From Comamonadaceae bacterium (GTDB lineage: Bacteria > Pseudomonadota > Gammaproteobacteria > Burkholderiales > Burkholderiaceae_C), in NCBI GenBank assembly GCA_947452785.1, contig CANGDZ010000028.1, positions 1 to 41,006 on the forward strand: DNA of 41,006 nucleotides, in the 5' to 3' direction. A program made the translations under genes and the position numbers. The notes under the pieces are model-generated. The model saw only the letters and a program-made list of their open reading frames with translations, had not been told where the DNA came from and did not search any database. Positions 17,503 to 26,259 of this stretch are shown here, in pieces. The number at the start of each line of letters is the position of its first letter. Within the stretch, counting starts at the first letter, position 1.

Positions 17503-18477
17503 ATGACACCTGCCGTCCACCCACCCAGTCTCAAATCGATAGACGCCATCACCGCCGCATTGGCGGACGTAGGCTACATTTCAACCCGGCAGATTTCCAC
17601 AGCGATTTACCTGGCTCACCATCTGCGCAAGCCGGTGCTGATTGAAGGACCGGCCGGCGTCGGCAAGACCGACCTGGCGGTCTCGGTCGCCAAAGCGCTG
17701 GGGTTTGCACTGCTGCGGCTGCAGTGCTACGAAGGCCTGGACGACAGCAAGGCGCTGTACGAGTGGAAGTACGGCAAGCAGTTGCTCTACACGCAAATCC
17801 TGAAGGAAAAGATCGGTCACCTGGTAGACGCTGCCGACAGTCTGCAAGGCGCTTTCAGCAAGCTGGCCGTCTTCCAAGACCTGTTCTTCTCTCGCGATTT
17901 TCTGGAACCGAGGCCTCTGCTGCAGGCCATGGAGCAGCCAGGCGGCAGCGTGCTGTTGATCGATGAAGTGGACAAGTCTGAAGAGTCTTTCGAGGCCTTG
18001 CTGCTCGAAGTGCTGTCCGACTACCAAGTCACGATCCCCGAGATCGGCACGATCCGGGCCCAAGTGCCGCCACTGGTGGTACTGACCTCCAACAACACCC
18101 GTGAACTGGGCGACGCGCTCAAGCGACGTTGCCTGCATCTGCACATCGGTTTCCCTGACGCCGATCTCGAACGCCGGGTGCTGCGCGCCAGGGTTCCTGA
18201 CATCACCGAACATCTGCTGAGCCAGTTGGTCTCGTTCGTTCAGTCGCTGCGCAACGAGAACATTCGCAAACCGCCATCGATCGCGGAATCGGTGGATTGG
18301 GCCCGCACGCTGCTGCTGCTGCATGCGCCCATGCTCGACGAAACCTTGGTTCGCGACACCCTCAATGTCCTGCTCAAGCGCGAGAGCGATATCCAAGAAA
18401 TGCAAGGCCGGCTTGCGGCCCTGACATTGGCTGCGCGGAAACAGTCTGAGGCCGTCCAACCCGTTGGGGTTGATTGA
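17503..18477 (+). CDS. MoxR-family AAA+ ATPase (CoxD-like)
   Basis: A 324-residue cytosolic AAA+ ATPase. Walker A GPAGVGKT is at residues 49-56 and Walker B LLIDEVDK at 151-158; VLTSNNTRELGDALKRRC is the sensor 1/arginine-finger region and the C-terminal lid follows. MoxR proteins act as chaperone-like ATPases with VWA partners to insert metals or activate enzymes. CoxD does this for the CO-dehydrogenase active site. The stop overlaps the start of the VWA partner gene in TGATG, so the two are translationally coupled. No cox structural genes are present, so the client is unknown. Confidence 0.9.
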   Translation: MTPAVHPPSLKSIDAITAALADVGYISTRQISTAIYLAHHLRKPVLIEGPAGVGKTDLAVSVAKALGFALLRLQCYEGLDDSKALYEWKYGKQLLYTQILKEKIGHLVDAADSLQGAFSKLAVFQDLFFSRDFLEPRPLLQAMEQPGGSVLLIDEVDKSEESFEALLLEVLSDYQVTIPEIGTIRAQVPPLVVLTSNNTRELGDALKRRCLHLHIGFPDADLERRVLRARVPDITEHLLSQLVSFVQSLRNENIRKPPSIAESVDWARTLLLLHAPMLDETLVRDTLNVLLKRESDIQEMQGRLAALTLAARKQSEAVQPVGVD

Positions 18478-19841
18478 TGGAGGGGAGTCTGGCGGGGTTT
18501 GTGCGTGCATTGCGTCTTGCCGGGGCACACGCCTCCCCCTCGGAAACGATCGATGCTGCGCGAGCGATGGCACTGATCGGCTTTGAGGATCGCGCGAGCC
18601 TGAAGGCCTGTCTAGGCCTTGTGTTGGCCAAGTCGGTCGAAGAAAAAGTCATTCACGACCGGGTCTTTGACCTGTATTACAGCTTGCCCACCGCACCCGA
18701 CGACGCGAGCACCAACAGGTCGCAGGACTTCACAGATCAAAAAGCCCTTGGCCGCATCCGCACGGGAGACTCGCAGATCAATGCCTTGCTGGACTTGGCC
18801 GACAGCAACAAGGGGCGCGATGCCCTGCACACGGCACTCAGGCGCGCGGCGGAGCAGGTCGGTGTCGATGACATCCGTTTTTCGTCACAGACTTCTTTTT
18901 TCGTGCGCGAGATGCTCGCCACAATGGGCATGGCGCCACTGGAGGCGCGTCTGCTCGAGCTCTTGGGCATAACCTCAACCCAGGCACAGGACGAGGCCGC
19001 CGCACTGGGCGCCGCACGCGACTTGTTGCAACGCCAAGCACGCGCATGGGTTGGACAGCGGTTCGCACTTTTTGGTCAACCCTCCACTGAAAATTTCATG
19101 GCCGAGGTCGCGGTCAGGCGGCCACTGGGACGGATGGGTCCACCCGACATAGAGCGCATGAAAGTCGCGGTTGCCCGAATGGCCAAGCGCCTGGCGGCCA
19201 AGCATTCTCAGCGGCGACGCATCCGACTGCAGGGCCAGCTCGACTTCAGGCGCACGTTGCGTGCCAACGCAGGCCATGATGGCGTGCCGGTCAAGTTGAG
19301 TTTCAAACACAAGCGACGAGACAAGCCCCGTTTGGTCGTGGTCTGCGATGTTTCAGGCTCGGTTGCAGCGCATGTGCGTTTTCTGCTGTTGTTTTTGTAT
19401 GCCCTGCACGGCACGGTCACCGATCTGCGCAGCTTCGGGTTCTCACACCGACTGCGGGACGTGGCCGAACCCCTCGAGAACTTGCCTTTTGACGACGCGA
19501 TGAATTTCATCCTGCGCGAGGTCGGGGGCGGTGCGACCGACTATGGCCAGGCCTGGGTCGACTTGCTTGAACAGCACGAAGGCTGCATTGACCGAAACAC
19601 CACGCTGCTGGTGCTGGGCGACGGACGGTCAAACCAGACCAACCCACGCCTGGATCTCTTTGCCCAGTTGGTCCATCGCGCCAAACGCGTTGTCTGGCTG
19701 TGTAACGAGCCTCCGGTGCGCTGGGGCAGTGGCGACAGCTGCATGTTGCAGTACCGCCCGCTGTGCACAAAGGTGACCTACTGCGCAAGCGCGACAGACC
19801 TTGAGCGCGCAATCGACGAAGCTTTGCAGGCTTATGCATGA
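18477..19841 (+). CDS. VWA domain protein, CoxE-like
   Basis: A 454-residue cytosolic protein. The N-terminal half is helical and charged, and the C-terminal half is a von Willebrand factor A domain with the metal-site motif DVSGS near residues 291-295, then GGGATDYG (MIDAS threonine region) and VLGDGRSN. It is the usual partner of MoxR/CoxD-type ATPases. The ATG at 18477 shares its A with the upstream TGA; an in-frame TTG three bases earlier is less likely. The next gene, an acyl-CoA dehydrogenase, begins 51 bp downstream with its own ribosome site, so it may be a neighbour rather than the client. Confidence 0.88.
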   Translation: MEGSLAGFVRALRLAGAHASPSETIDAARAMALIGFEDRASLKACLGLVLAKSVEEKVIHDRVFDLYYSLPTAPDDASTNRSQDFTDQKALGRIRTGDSQINALLDLADSNKGRDALHTALRRAAEQVGVDDIRFSSQTSFFVREMLATMGMAPLEARLLELLGITSTQAQDEAAALGAARDLLQRQARAWVGQRFALFGQPSTENFMAEVAVRRPLGRMGPPDIERMKVAVARMAKRLAAKHSQRRRIRLQGQLDFRRTLRANAGHDGVPVKLSFKHKRRDKPRLVVVCDVSGSVAAHVRFLLLFLYALHGTVTDLRSFGFSHRLRDVAEPLENLPFDDAMNFILREVGGGATDYGQAWVDLLEQHEGCIDRNTTLLVLGDGRSNQTNPRLDLFAQLVHRAKRVVWLCNEPPVRWGSGDSCMLQYRPLCTKVTYCASATDLERAIDEALQAYA

Positions 19842-19892
19842 AACGCAGCGATTTTCAAAATCACTGACCCCTAAAAACTGAGGAGACTCTCT

Positions 19893-21221
19893 ATGACCCA
19901 AGCCAACGCACACCCTAGCGCCTCGGCGTTCTCACTGGACCCCAGCGATCCACTCAATGACCTGCGCATGTCGGAAAAATCGCGACCGCTGTACGAACAT
20001 GTCAAGCGCTTCATTGTGGAGACAGTCAACCCGATGGCGGAGAAGTACAACGCTCTGGGCGAAGGCCGCACCGGCGCTGAGCGCTGGGAATACGCCCCCG
20101 GCCAGCTCGACCTGCTCAACGGCGCCAAAAACCAGGCCAAAAAAGAAGGTCTGTGGAACTTCTTCCTGCCCGACTCCAACACCGGTGAAGGCCTGTCCAA
20201 CCTGGACTACGCCTACATTGCCGCCGAACTGGGTAAGAGCCCTATGGCTTCGGAGTGCATGAACTGCTCGGCGCCAGACACCGGCAACATGGAAGTGCTC
20301 GAGCGTGTGGGCACCCCAGCGCAAAAAGAAAAATGGCTCAAGCCCTTGCTGGACGGTGAAATCCGCTCGGCCTACGCGATGACCGAGGTCGACTTCGCGT
20401 CATCCGACGCGAAGAATGTCGCCACCAGCGCGGTGCTCGAAGGTGACGAATGGGTCATCAATGGAGAGAAACATTACATCTCAGGCGCAGGTAGCCCGCG
20501 CTGCAAGATTCTGATCACGATGGTGCGTTCCAGCCCCAATGCCCCGCCGCATCAGCAGCAGTCGATGATTCTGATTCCCAAGGACACCCCGGGCGTGAAG
20601 ATCGTCGGGCCGATGCACGTGTTCTCCGAAGACCACGCTCCGCACGGCCACATGCACATCGTATTCGACAACGTTCGCGTCCCCAAAGACAATATGCTCT
20701 TGGGTGAAGGCCGTGGTTTTGAAATTTCCCAGGTTCGCCTCGGCCCAGGCCGGATCCACCACTGCATGCGCTCCATCGGCCAAGCCGAGAAAGCGCTTGA
20801 ACTGTTGGTCAAGCGCGGCGCTTCGCGCGAAGCCTTTGGCAAGCAACTGGTCTGGCTGGGAGGCAATGTGGAAATCGTTTCTCGCGCCCGCATCGATATC
20901 GAGTCCATGCGCCTGATGGTGCTCAAAGCAGCCAAAGCCATGGACGTACTGGGCAACCGCGAAGCCAGAATTTGGGTTCATATGGTCAAGGCTATGGTGC
21001 CTCAACGCGTGTGCCAAATCATTGACCAAGCGATCCAGATGTATGGCGCCTTGGGCGTGTCGCAAAAGACACCGCTGGCCAAGATGTACGCCATGCAGCG
21101 CACGCTGCGCTTGGCTGACGGTCCGGACGAGGTCCACCACATGGTGGTCGGGCGCCACGAGATCCGCGCCATCGAGTCGGAGGCCGACGACATGAGCGCA
21201 ACGATGGTTTGGCGCAGTTGA
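19893..21221 (+). CDS. Acyl-CoA dehydrogenase, ACAD10/11-like
   Basis: A 442-residue FAD enzyme for alpha,beta-dehydrogenation of acyl-CoA. Family blocks are YAMTEVDFASSDAKN, VINGEKHYISGAGSPRCK, MILIPKDTPGVKI, GEGRGFEISQVRLGPGRIHHCMR and the C-terminal YGALGVSQKTPLAKMYA, RLADGPDEVH. This wording closely recalls mammalian ACAD11 and bacterial relatives rather than medium- or short-chain enzymes (from memory, no alignment run). It has GAGGAG-like spacing ahead of the ATG (AGGAGA at 19880s). It opens a plus-strand set running to 26228. An APH-like kinase that corresponds to the other half of ACAD11 is encoded at 26260-27324. Confidence 0.92.
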   Translation: MTQANAHPSASAFSLDPSDPLNDLRMSEKSRPLYEHVKRFIVETVNPMAEKYNALGEGRTGAERWEYAPGQLDLLNGAKNQAKKEGLWNFFLPDSNTGEGLSNLDYAYIAAELGKSPMASECMNCSAPDTGNMEVLERVGTPAQKEKWLKPLLDGEIRSAYAMTEVDFASSDAKNVATSAVLEGDEWVINGEKHYISGAGSPRCKILITMVRSSPNAPPHQQQSMILIPKDTPGVKIVGPMHVFSEDHAPHGHMHIVFDNVRVPKDNMLLGEGRGFEISQVRLGPGRIHHCMRSIGQAEKALELLVKRGASREAFGKQLVWLGGNVEIVSRARIDIESMRLMVLKAAKAMDVLGNREARIWVHMVKAMVPQRVCQIIDQAIQMYGALGVSQKTPLAKMYAMQRTLRLADGPDEVHHMVVGRHEIRAIESEADDMSATMVWRS

Positions 21222-21244
21222 GCACCCCGCAACCAGGCGCTCGC

Positions 21245-22204
21245 ATGTCACAGCCCTTTGACCTCGTGCCTGTGCTGTGCGGGCCTTTCCGCCAGCCGCG
21301 CCAGATGTTGGCAAAGCAGTTCTACGACGGCCACAAGTCCATCCACGACGACGACATGGCCGCTGAGCTGGGCTTGCGTGCTGGCCCGATCGAGGGGCCG
21401 ACGCATTTCAGCCAGTTCGACCCCTTGCTGTACCAGCTCTTTGGCCAAGCCTGGTTTGAGACCGGCTGCATCAGCGCGCATTACCAGACCATGGTGGTTG
21501 AGGGCGAAGAGGTGCGGGCCTTCGTCCAACCTCCAGAGGCCGGATCTTTCATGGCCAAAATCTGGGCAGAAAAGCGCGACGGCACACCGGTACTCACGGG
21601 CACGGCGTCGATCGGTACCGATGATGAACTGATCACGCGCAGTGAGATCGCCCAACGCATCGCCAAGCTGCGCGCCCCAACCCAGCTCGTGATCTACCGC
21701 GACCTGAAGGTGGGCCAACAAGGCGCCGTCCAGCCTGAGCGGGTTCGCATGGGCTTGGACCAGCACATGGGCGACCACTACCCGTTCACGCTCGCCGACA
21801 AGCTGCGTGTGATCACCGAGCCCAGCCCTTGGTACACGAGCGAGGGCGGCGCAGCCTCACCTTGGGGCCGAGCGATCATTCCGATCGAAATGATCAGCGT
21901 GCTACTGGGCAGCAGCTCGGCGCAGTCGGGATTTCGCTCGCGCGGCCCGGCGGTCGGCTTGTTCGCAGGCCAACAGATCCGTTTGATCAAAGGCCCCCTG
22001 TTTGTCGACCACCCCTATGAACTCGAACGCGAGATCGTGGCGCTCAGCGAAAGCGCACGCACCGAGTCGGCCTGGATCCGCACCCGCGTCTACGACGGCC
22101 TGAACCGAACGCTGCTGGCCGAGATGATTTTGAACAGCGCGGTGCTCAAAGCCTCTTACGCGGCGTATGACAGCGAAGCGCTGGCATTAGGCAAAACCGC
22201 TTAA
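21245..22204 (+). CDS. Hotdog-fold-like protein, possibly MaoC-type hydratase
   Basis: A 319-residue protein I place only loosely. Residues 42-60 (LGLRAGPIEGPTHFSQFDP) and the following AHYQTMVVEGEEVRAFV resemble the central helix and strands of MaoC-like hotdog domains. A second, more divergent half (about 165-315) may be another hotdog, as in double-hotdog hydratases or thioesterases. The ATG at 21245 is chosen; the frame is open to 21209. It lies between an acyl-CoA dehydrogenase and an enoyl-CoA hydratase, so it likely acts on an acyl-CoA intermediate. Confidence 0.7.
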   Translation: MSQPFDLVPVLCGPFRQPRQMLAKQFYDGHKSIHDDDMAAELGLRAGPIEGPTHFSQFDPLLYQLFGQAWFETGCISAHYQTMVVEGEEVRAFVQPPEAGSFMAKIWAEKRDGTPVLTGTASIGTDDELITRSEIAQRIAKLRAPTQLVIYRDLKVGQQGAVQPERVRMGLDQHMGDHYPFTLADKLRVITEPSPWYTSEGGAASPWGRAIIPIEMISVLLGSSSAQSGFRSRGPAVGLFAGQQIRLIKGPLFVDHPYELEREIVALSESARTESAWIRTRVYDGLNRTLLAEMILNSAVLKASYAAYDSEALALGKTA

Positions 22205-22234
22205 ACAACCCAACACCACAAGGAACAAGCCACC

Positions 22235-23062
22235 ATGACCGCACCACAGCTGGACACCGGCACGCAAGACCTGATCGCCACATTGGACGCAGGGGTCCTA
22301 ACGCTGACCCTGAACCGTCCTGAGGCCCGCAACGCAATGTCCAAGGCGATGAACCAGGCCCTGCAGGAGCAGCTCATGGCCGCCGAATTCAACCCGGCGG
22401 TCAAATGCCTGGTGCTGACCGGGGCCGGCAAGGGCTTTTGCGCGGGCGGTGACGTCAAGGGCATGGCTGCATCGGGGGACGGCACGGTCGGTGCACAAAC
22501 CATCGACGAGGCCATCGCACGCCAGCGCCACAACCAACGCGCGACCGCCGGCAAGTTGTTCAAAATGGCCAAGCCAACCATCGCCGCCCTGCCCGGTGCG
22601 GCCGCTGGCGCAGGCCTGTCGCTGGCCCTGGCCTGCGACCTGCGCGTGATGGCCAGTAACGCCATCATGACGACGGCTTTTGCGCGAGTGGGATTCTCGG
22701 GCGACTACGGCGGCACTTATTTTCTGACCCAGCTCGTCGGCTCGGCCAAGGCACGCGAGATGTACTACCTGTCGGACCGGGTGTCGGCCGACGAAGCGCT
22801 CAGGCTGGGCCTGACCAACTGGGTCTGCGCCCCCGAGGAACTGGCGGCCAAGGCGCAAGAGATTGCACTGCGATTGGCAAATGGTCCGAGCGTGGCCTAC
22901 CGCTACATGAAAGAAAACCTCAACCGGGCCATGGCCGGCGAAGTCGACGAATGCCTCGACCTGGAAGCCACCCACCACATCCACTGCGGACAGACACAAG
23001 ACCATCGCGAGGCCACCCTGGCCTTTGTCGCCAAGCGCGAGCCGGTCTTCAAAGGCTGCTGA
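22235..23062 (+). CDS. Enoyl-CoA hydratase/isomerase family protein
   Basis: A 275-residue crotonase-fold protein. The oxyanion-hole segments are visible as AGKGFCAGGDVKGMA and ALPGAAAGAGLSLALACDLRV. Compared with classical hydratases, the first catalytic glutamate position in the FARVGFSGDYGGTY segment is not Glu and an Asp occurs shortly after, as in PaaG-like isomerases. The second glutamate position (REM in SAKAREMYYL) seems kept. So either hydration or isomerisation is possible. The ATG at 22235 lies 30 bp after the hotdog gene, with AAGGAA upstream. Confidence 0.88.
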   Translation: MTAPQLDTGTQDLIATLDAGVLTLTLNRPEARNAMSKAMNQALQEQLMAAEFNPAVKCLVLTGAGKGFCAGGDVKGMAASGDGTVGAQTIDEAIARQRHNQRATAGKLFKMAKPTIAALPGAAAGAGLSLALACDLRVMASNAIMTTAFARVGFSGDYGGTYFLTQLVGSAKAREMYYLSDRVSADEALRLGLTNWVCAPEELAAKAQEIALRLANGPSVAYRYMKENLNRAMAGEVDECLDLEATHHIHCGQTQDHREATLAFVAKREPVFKGC

Positions 23063-23082
23063 AAACCACGGATGGAAATGAA

Positions 23083-24810
23083 ATGACGACACGACAGCAA
23101 GCGATCACAGCGCTTACCGGCCCCGGCCAAGCTTACGAATTGGTGGACGAACAGGTCCAGGGCCGTGCGTTGCGGGTGTTCCGCCATGCACCCGGATCCC
23201 TGCGTGCCGTATTCGAGAGCACGGCCTCCGATTTGCCATTTCTCACTTACCAAGACGAGCACTTGAGTTTTGCCCAAGCCTGGGCCGCGGCATCGCGCAT
23301 TGGCCATGTGTTGGTGCACGACTGCGGCGTCGTGAAAGGCGACCGGGTCGCCATCGCCATGCGCAACTACCCCGAGTGGGTGCTGGCCTTCACCGCCATC
23401 ACCTCGATTGGCGCCGTCGCGGTGGCCATGAACGCCCATTGGCAAACCGAGGAAATGGTCTACGGCCTGACCCACAGCGGCACCAAGGTATTGTTTGCCG
23501 ATCAGGAGCGATTGAGCCGATTACCAGTTGACCTGGCGGGGCTGCAGGTGCTGGCCGTGCGCCCTAACCTGGCGCTGGCCAAAGGCGTGCGCCTGCTCAA
23601 GACCTTGACCGGCGCGTTGGGCCCGGTGGCCATGCCGCCAATCGAGATCGCGCAAGACGATGCGGCCACCATTCTCTATACCTCGGGTTCGACCGGTCAC
23701 CCCAAGGGCGTGGTCTCCAGCCATCGCAACATCTTGGCCGCATTACTGTCATGGGAGCTTGACCGCGCCATCGGCGAAACGGTGGCGGGCATCGTACCGA
23801 CCCTGCCTGGTGACCCGATTCTCGAGCAGCCTGGCACGCTGCTCGCGGTGCCCCTGTTTCACGTCACGGGCTTGCACGCGAGCTACCTTTCGGGCTACCG
23901 CTACCAGCGCCGCATGGTCTGCATGTACCGTTGGGATCCACAGACCGCGGCCGCGCTGATTGAGGCCGAGCGGTTAACCTCCATGGTCGCGCCAGCAGCG
24001 ATGTCAGGCGACCTGGTGCGCGTGGCACAAAGCCACCAGCATGACCTGAGCTCCTTGCTGCTCTTGGGCGGCGGCGGTGCGCCCAGGGCGCCTGAGCAGG
24101 TGGGCCAGATCGCTGCGAGTTTTCAAAATGCGATGCCTGGCACCGGCTGGGGCATGACGGAGACCAACGCCATTGGCGCAGGGATCAGTGGCCAGGACTA
24201 CTTGGACCGTCCGGCCAGTTCGGGCCGCTGCCCACAGGTGCTACAGCTCAAAGTCATTGATGAGGCCGGTGAAGAACTGCCCACAGGCCAGCGCGGCGAA
24301 CTGCTGGTGCGTGGCACCTCGGTGTTCACCCGCTACTGGAATCTCCCCGAAGTCACTGCCCAGTCTTTTGTGGGCGACTGGTTTCGCACTGGCGACGTGG
24401 CCTACCTGGACGAGGAGGGGTTTGTGTTCATCGTCGACCGCATCAAAGACTTGATCATCCGTGGGGGTGAGAACATCGGCTGCGGCCATGTCGAGGCGGC
24501 GCTCTTGTTGCACCCCGAGGTGCACGAGGCCGCGGTCTATGCTGTCCCCGATGAACGCATGGGCGAAGAAGTCGGCGCGACCGTGTATGGCAGCGATGCG
24601 CTCGACCTGGCTGCACTGCGTGAGTTTCTCAATGCCCACTTGGCGCGCTTTGAGATACCGCGCCACATCCTGCTCTCAGCGGGGCCACTGCCGCGCACGG
24701 GTTCGGGCAAGATCTTTAAGCGCGAGATCAAGATGGCGGCGCTGGCCGAGATCCACCGCGCCCCCCATACGGGTGACGCTGCCAGCGCAGGTGCTGTGGC
24801 CGGTTCGTGA
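23083..24810 (+). CDS. Acyl-CoA synthetase (AMP-forming)
   Basis: A 575-residue ANL-family ligase that activates a carboxylic acid through an acyl-adenylate. The P-loop-like TSGSTGHPKG, the GWGMTETN motif, the hinge region GDVAYLDEEGFVFIVDRIKDLI and the C-terminal PRTGSGKIFKREIK with catalytic lysine are all present. The substrate is not readable. The frame is open upstream into the hydratase gene, but the ATG at 23083, 20 bp after that stop, gives the family N-terminus. The stop overlaps the MATE gene start. Confidence 0.93.
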   Translation: MTTRQQAITALTGPGQAYELVDEQVQGRALRVFRHAPGSLRAVFESTASDLPFLTYQDEHLSFAQAWAAASRIGHVLVHDCGVVKGDRVAIAMRNYPEWVLAFTAITSIGAVAVAMNAHWQTEEMVYGLTHSGTKVLFADQERLSRLPVDLAGLQVLAVRPNLALAKGVRLLKTLTGALGPVAMPPIEIAQDDAATILYTSGSTGHPKGVVSSHRNILAALLSWELDRAIGETVAGIVPTLPGDPILEQPGTLLAVPLFHVTGLHASYLSGYRYQRRMVCMYRWDPQTAAALIEAERLTSMVAPAAMSGDLVRVAQSHQHDLSSLLLLGGGGAPRAPEQVGQIAASFQNAMPGTGWGMTETNAIGAGISGQDYLDRPASSGRCPQVLQLKVIDEAGEELPTGQRGELLVRGTSVFTRYWNLPEVTAQSFVGDWFRTGDVAYLDEEGFVFIVDRIKDLIIRGGENIGCGHVEAALLLHPEVHEAAVYAVPDERMGEEVGATVYGSDALDLAALREFLNAHLARFEIPRHILLSAGPLPRTGSGKIFKREIKMAALAEIHRAPHTGDAASAGAVAGS

Positions 24811-26228
24811 GCACAAGCCACCAAGCGGCGCACAGCCGCTTCATCTCCGGCCCAATCACCCCGACGCTGGCCTTGTTTGCGTTGCCCTTGCTGATGACCA
24901 ACCTGCTGCATTCCCTGGCCGGCACCTGGGGAGCCATCTGGGTGGGTCAGGTGCTGGGCGCCAACGCGCTGACTGCGGTGGCCACGGCCAATGTGATCAT
25001 GATGATGGTAATGGGAGCCGCCATGGGAATTGGCACGGCTGCCGCCGTGGCGATCGGCCAGTCGCTGGGCGCTGGCGACCTGCAGGCGGTCAAGCGCGTG
25101 GTGGGCGGTGCTGTCATTTTTGTCGTCGGTTTTTCGCTCATCGTGACCGTTGCCGGTTGGCTACTGACACCGGCGCTTGTAGACTGGATGGACACGCCCG
25201 CGCCGGCTCGCGATTTTGCCGTCACCCATCTGCGCTACACCTGTCTGACCATGCCCAGCATCTTTACCTACCTGGTGATGATGATGATGCTGCGCGGCTG
25301 CGGCGATGCGCGCACACCGTTCAAGTTCACGCTGCTGTGGATTGCACTTACGGTCTTGCTCGGGCCGATGCTGCTGCAAGGATCGTTCGGCTTGCCGAAG
25401 CTGGGCATTGCCGGGCTGGGCGTGGCTAACTTGCTGAGCAACAGCGTTGCATTGGCCGCGCTGGTGGCCTATATCTATGCCAAACGCTCACCGATTGCGC
25501 TGCACGGCAGCGACATTCGCCACCTGCGTCCAGACCCGGTGCTGCTGGGCTTGCTGGCACGCCGTGGCGTGCCCATGGCGATGGAGACTTTGGTCGTGCA
25601 GGGCAGCTACTTTGCGCTGTTGACGTTGGTCAACAGCTATGGCGCAGCCACTGCGGCCGCGTACAGCGGCGCGGCGCAACTCTGGGTCTATGTGCAGATG
25701 CCATCCAACGCGCTGTCCACGTCAATGTCGGCCATGGCCGCCATGAACATTGGCGCGGCACGCTGGAGCCGGGTCGAGAAAATCGCTGTGCGCGGCTGCC
25801 TCATCAGCGTGCTGATCTCAGCCCTTGCGACCGCAGCGATTTATGCGCTGGACGATGCGCCCCTGCGCCTCTTCATTCCCGAAGGCGGTGCAGTGCTGGA
25901 CAAGGCCTGGCACATCAACACCCACGCCCTGTGGGGCTGGATTGCGCTGTCGATCAGCATGGGCTTGTTTGGCATCATGCGGGCCAATGGCGCGATGCTC
26001 GCGCCGATGCTGATCTTTGCCGCGACGATGTGGGGCCTGCGGGTGCCTTTCGCGATCCTGCTGCGTCCGCTGATGGGCGAGGATGCGATTTGGTGGAGCT
26101 TTCCATTTGGCTCGATCTGTTCTGCGGTCATTGCCTGTGCCTATTACCGCTGGGGCGGCTGGCGCCGCCAAGGCCTGATGCTGGTTGCAGCAGAGTCCCC
26201 TGTCGGTGCACTGCGGGTGGGGGAATGA
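24807..26228 (+). CDS. MATE-family efflux transporter
   Basis: A 473-residue inner-membrane protein with about twelve helices in two repeats, of the NorM/MATE type. The N-terminus PTLALFALPLLMTNLLHSLAG and the second-half RRGVPMAMETLVVQGSYF are characteristic. MATE pumps export organic cations, drugs or metabolites using H+ or Na+. The start is GTG, overlapping the ligase stop as GTGA, so its translation is coupled to a CoA ligase; this suggests that it handles a substrate or product of the pathway. It ends 31 bp from the convergent kinase gene. Confidence 0.9.
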   Translation: MSTSHQAAHSRFISGPITPTLALFALPLLMTNLLHSLAGTWGAIWVGQVLGANALTAVATANVIMMMVMGAAMGIGTAAAVAIGQSLGAGDLQAVKRVVGGAVIFVVGFSLIVTVAGWLLTPALVDWMDTPAPARDFAVTHLRYTCLTMPSIFTYLVMMMMLRGCGDARTPFKFTLLWIALTVLLGPMLLQGSFGLPKLGIAGLGVANLLSNSVALAALVAYIYAKRSPIALHGSDIRHLRPDPVLLGLLARRGVPMAMETLVVQGSYFALLTLVNSYGAATAAAYSGAAQLWVYVQMPSNALSTSMSAMAAMNIGAARWSRVEKIAVRGCLISVLISALATAAIYALDDAPLRLFIPEGGAVLDKAWHINTHALWGWIALSISMGLFGIMRANGAMLAPMLIFAATMWGLRVPFAILLRPLMGEDAIWWSFPFGSICSAVIACAYYRWGGWRRQGLMLVAAESPVGALRVGE

Positions 26229-26259
26229 GAGCGTTGCACTTGCGTGCGCAATGCTGGAG

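Noticed and set aside
17581..18573. Minus-strand open frame of 330 codons opposite the MoxR gene
   Set aside because: Shadow of the AAA+ gene, whose Walker motifs are on the plus strand.
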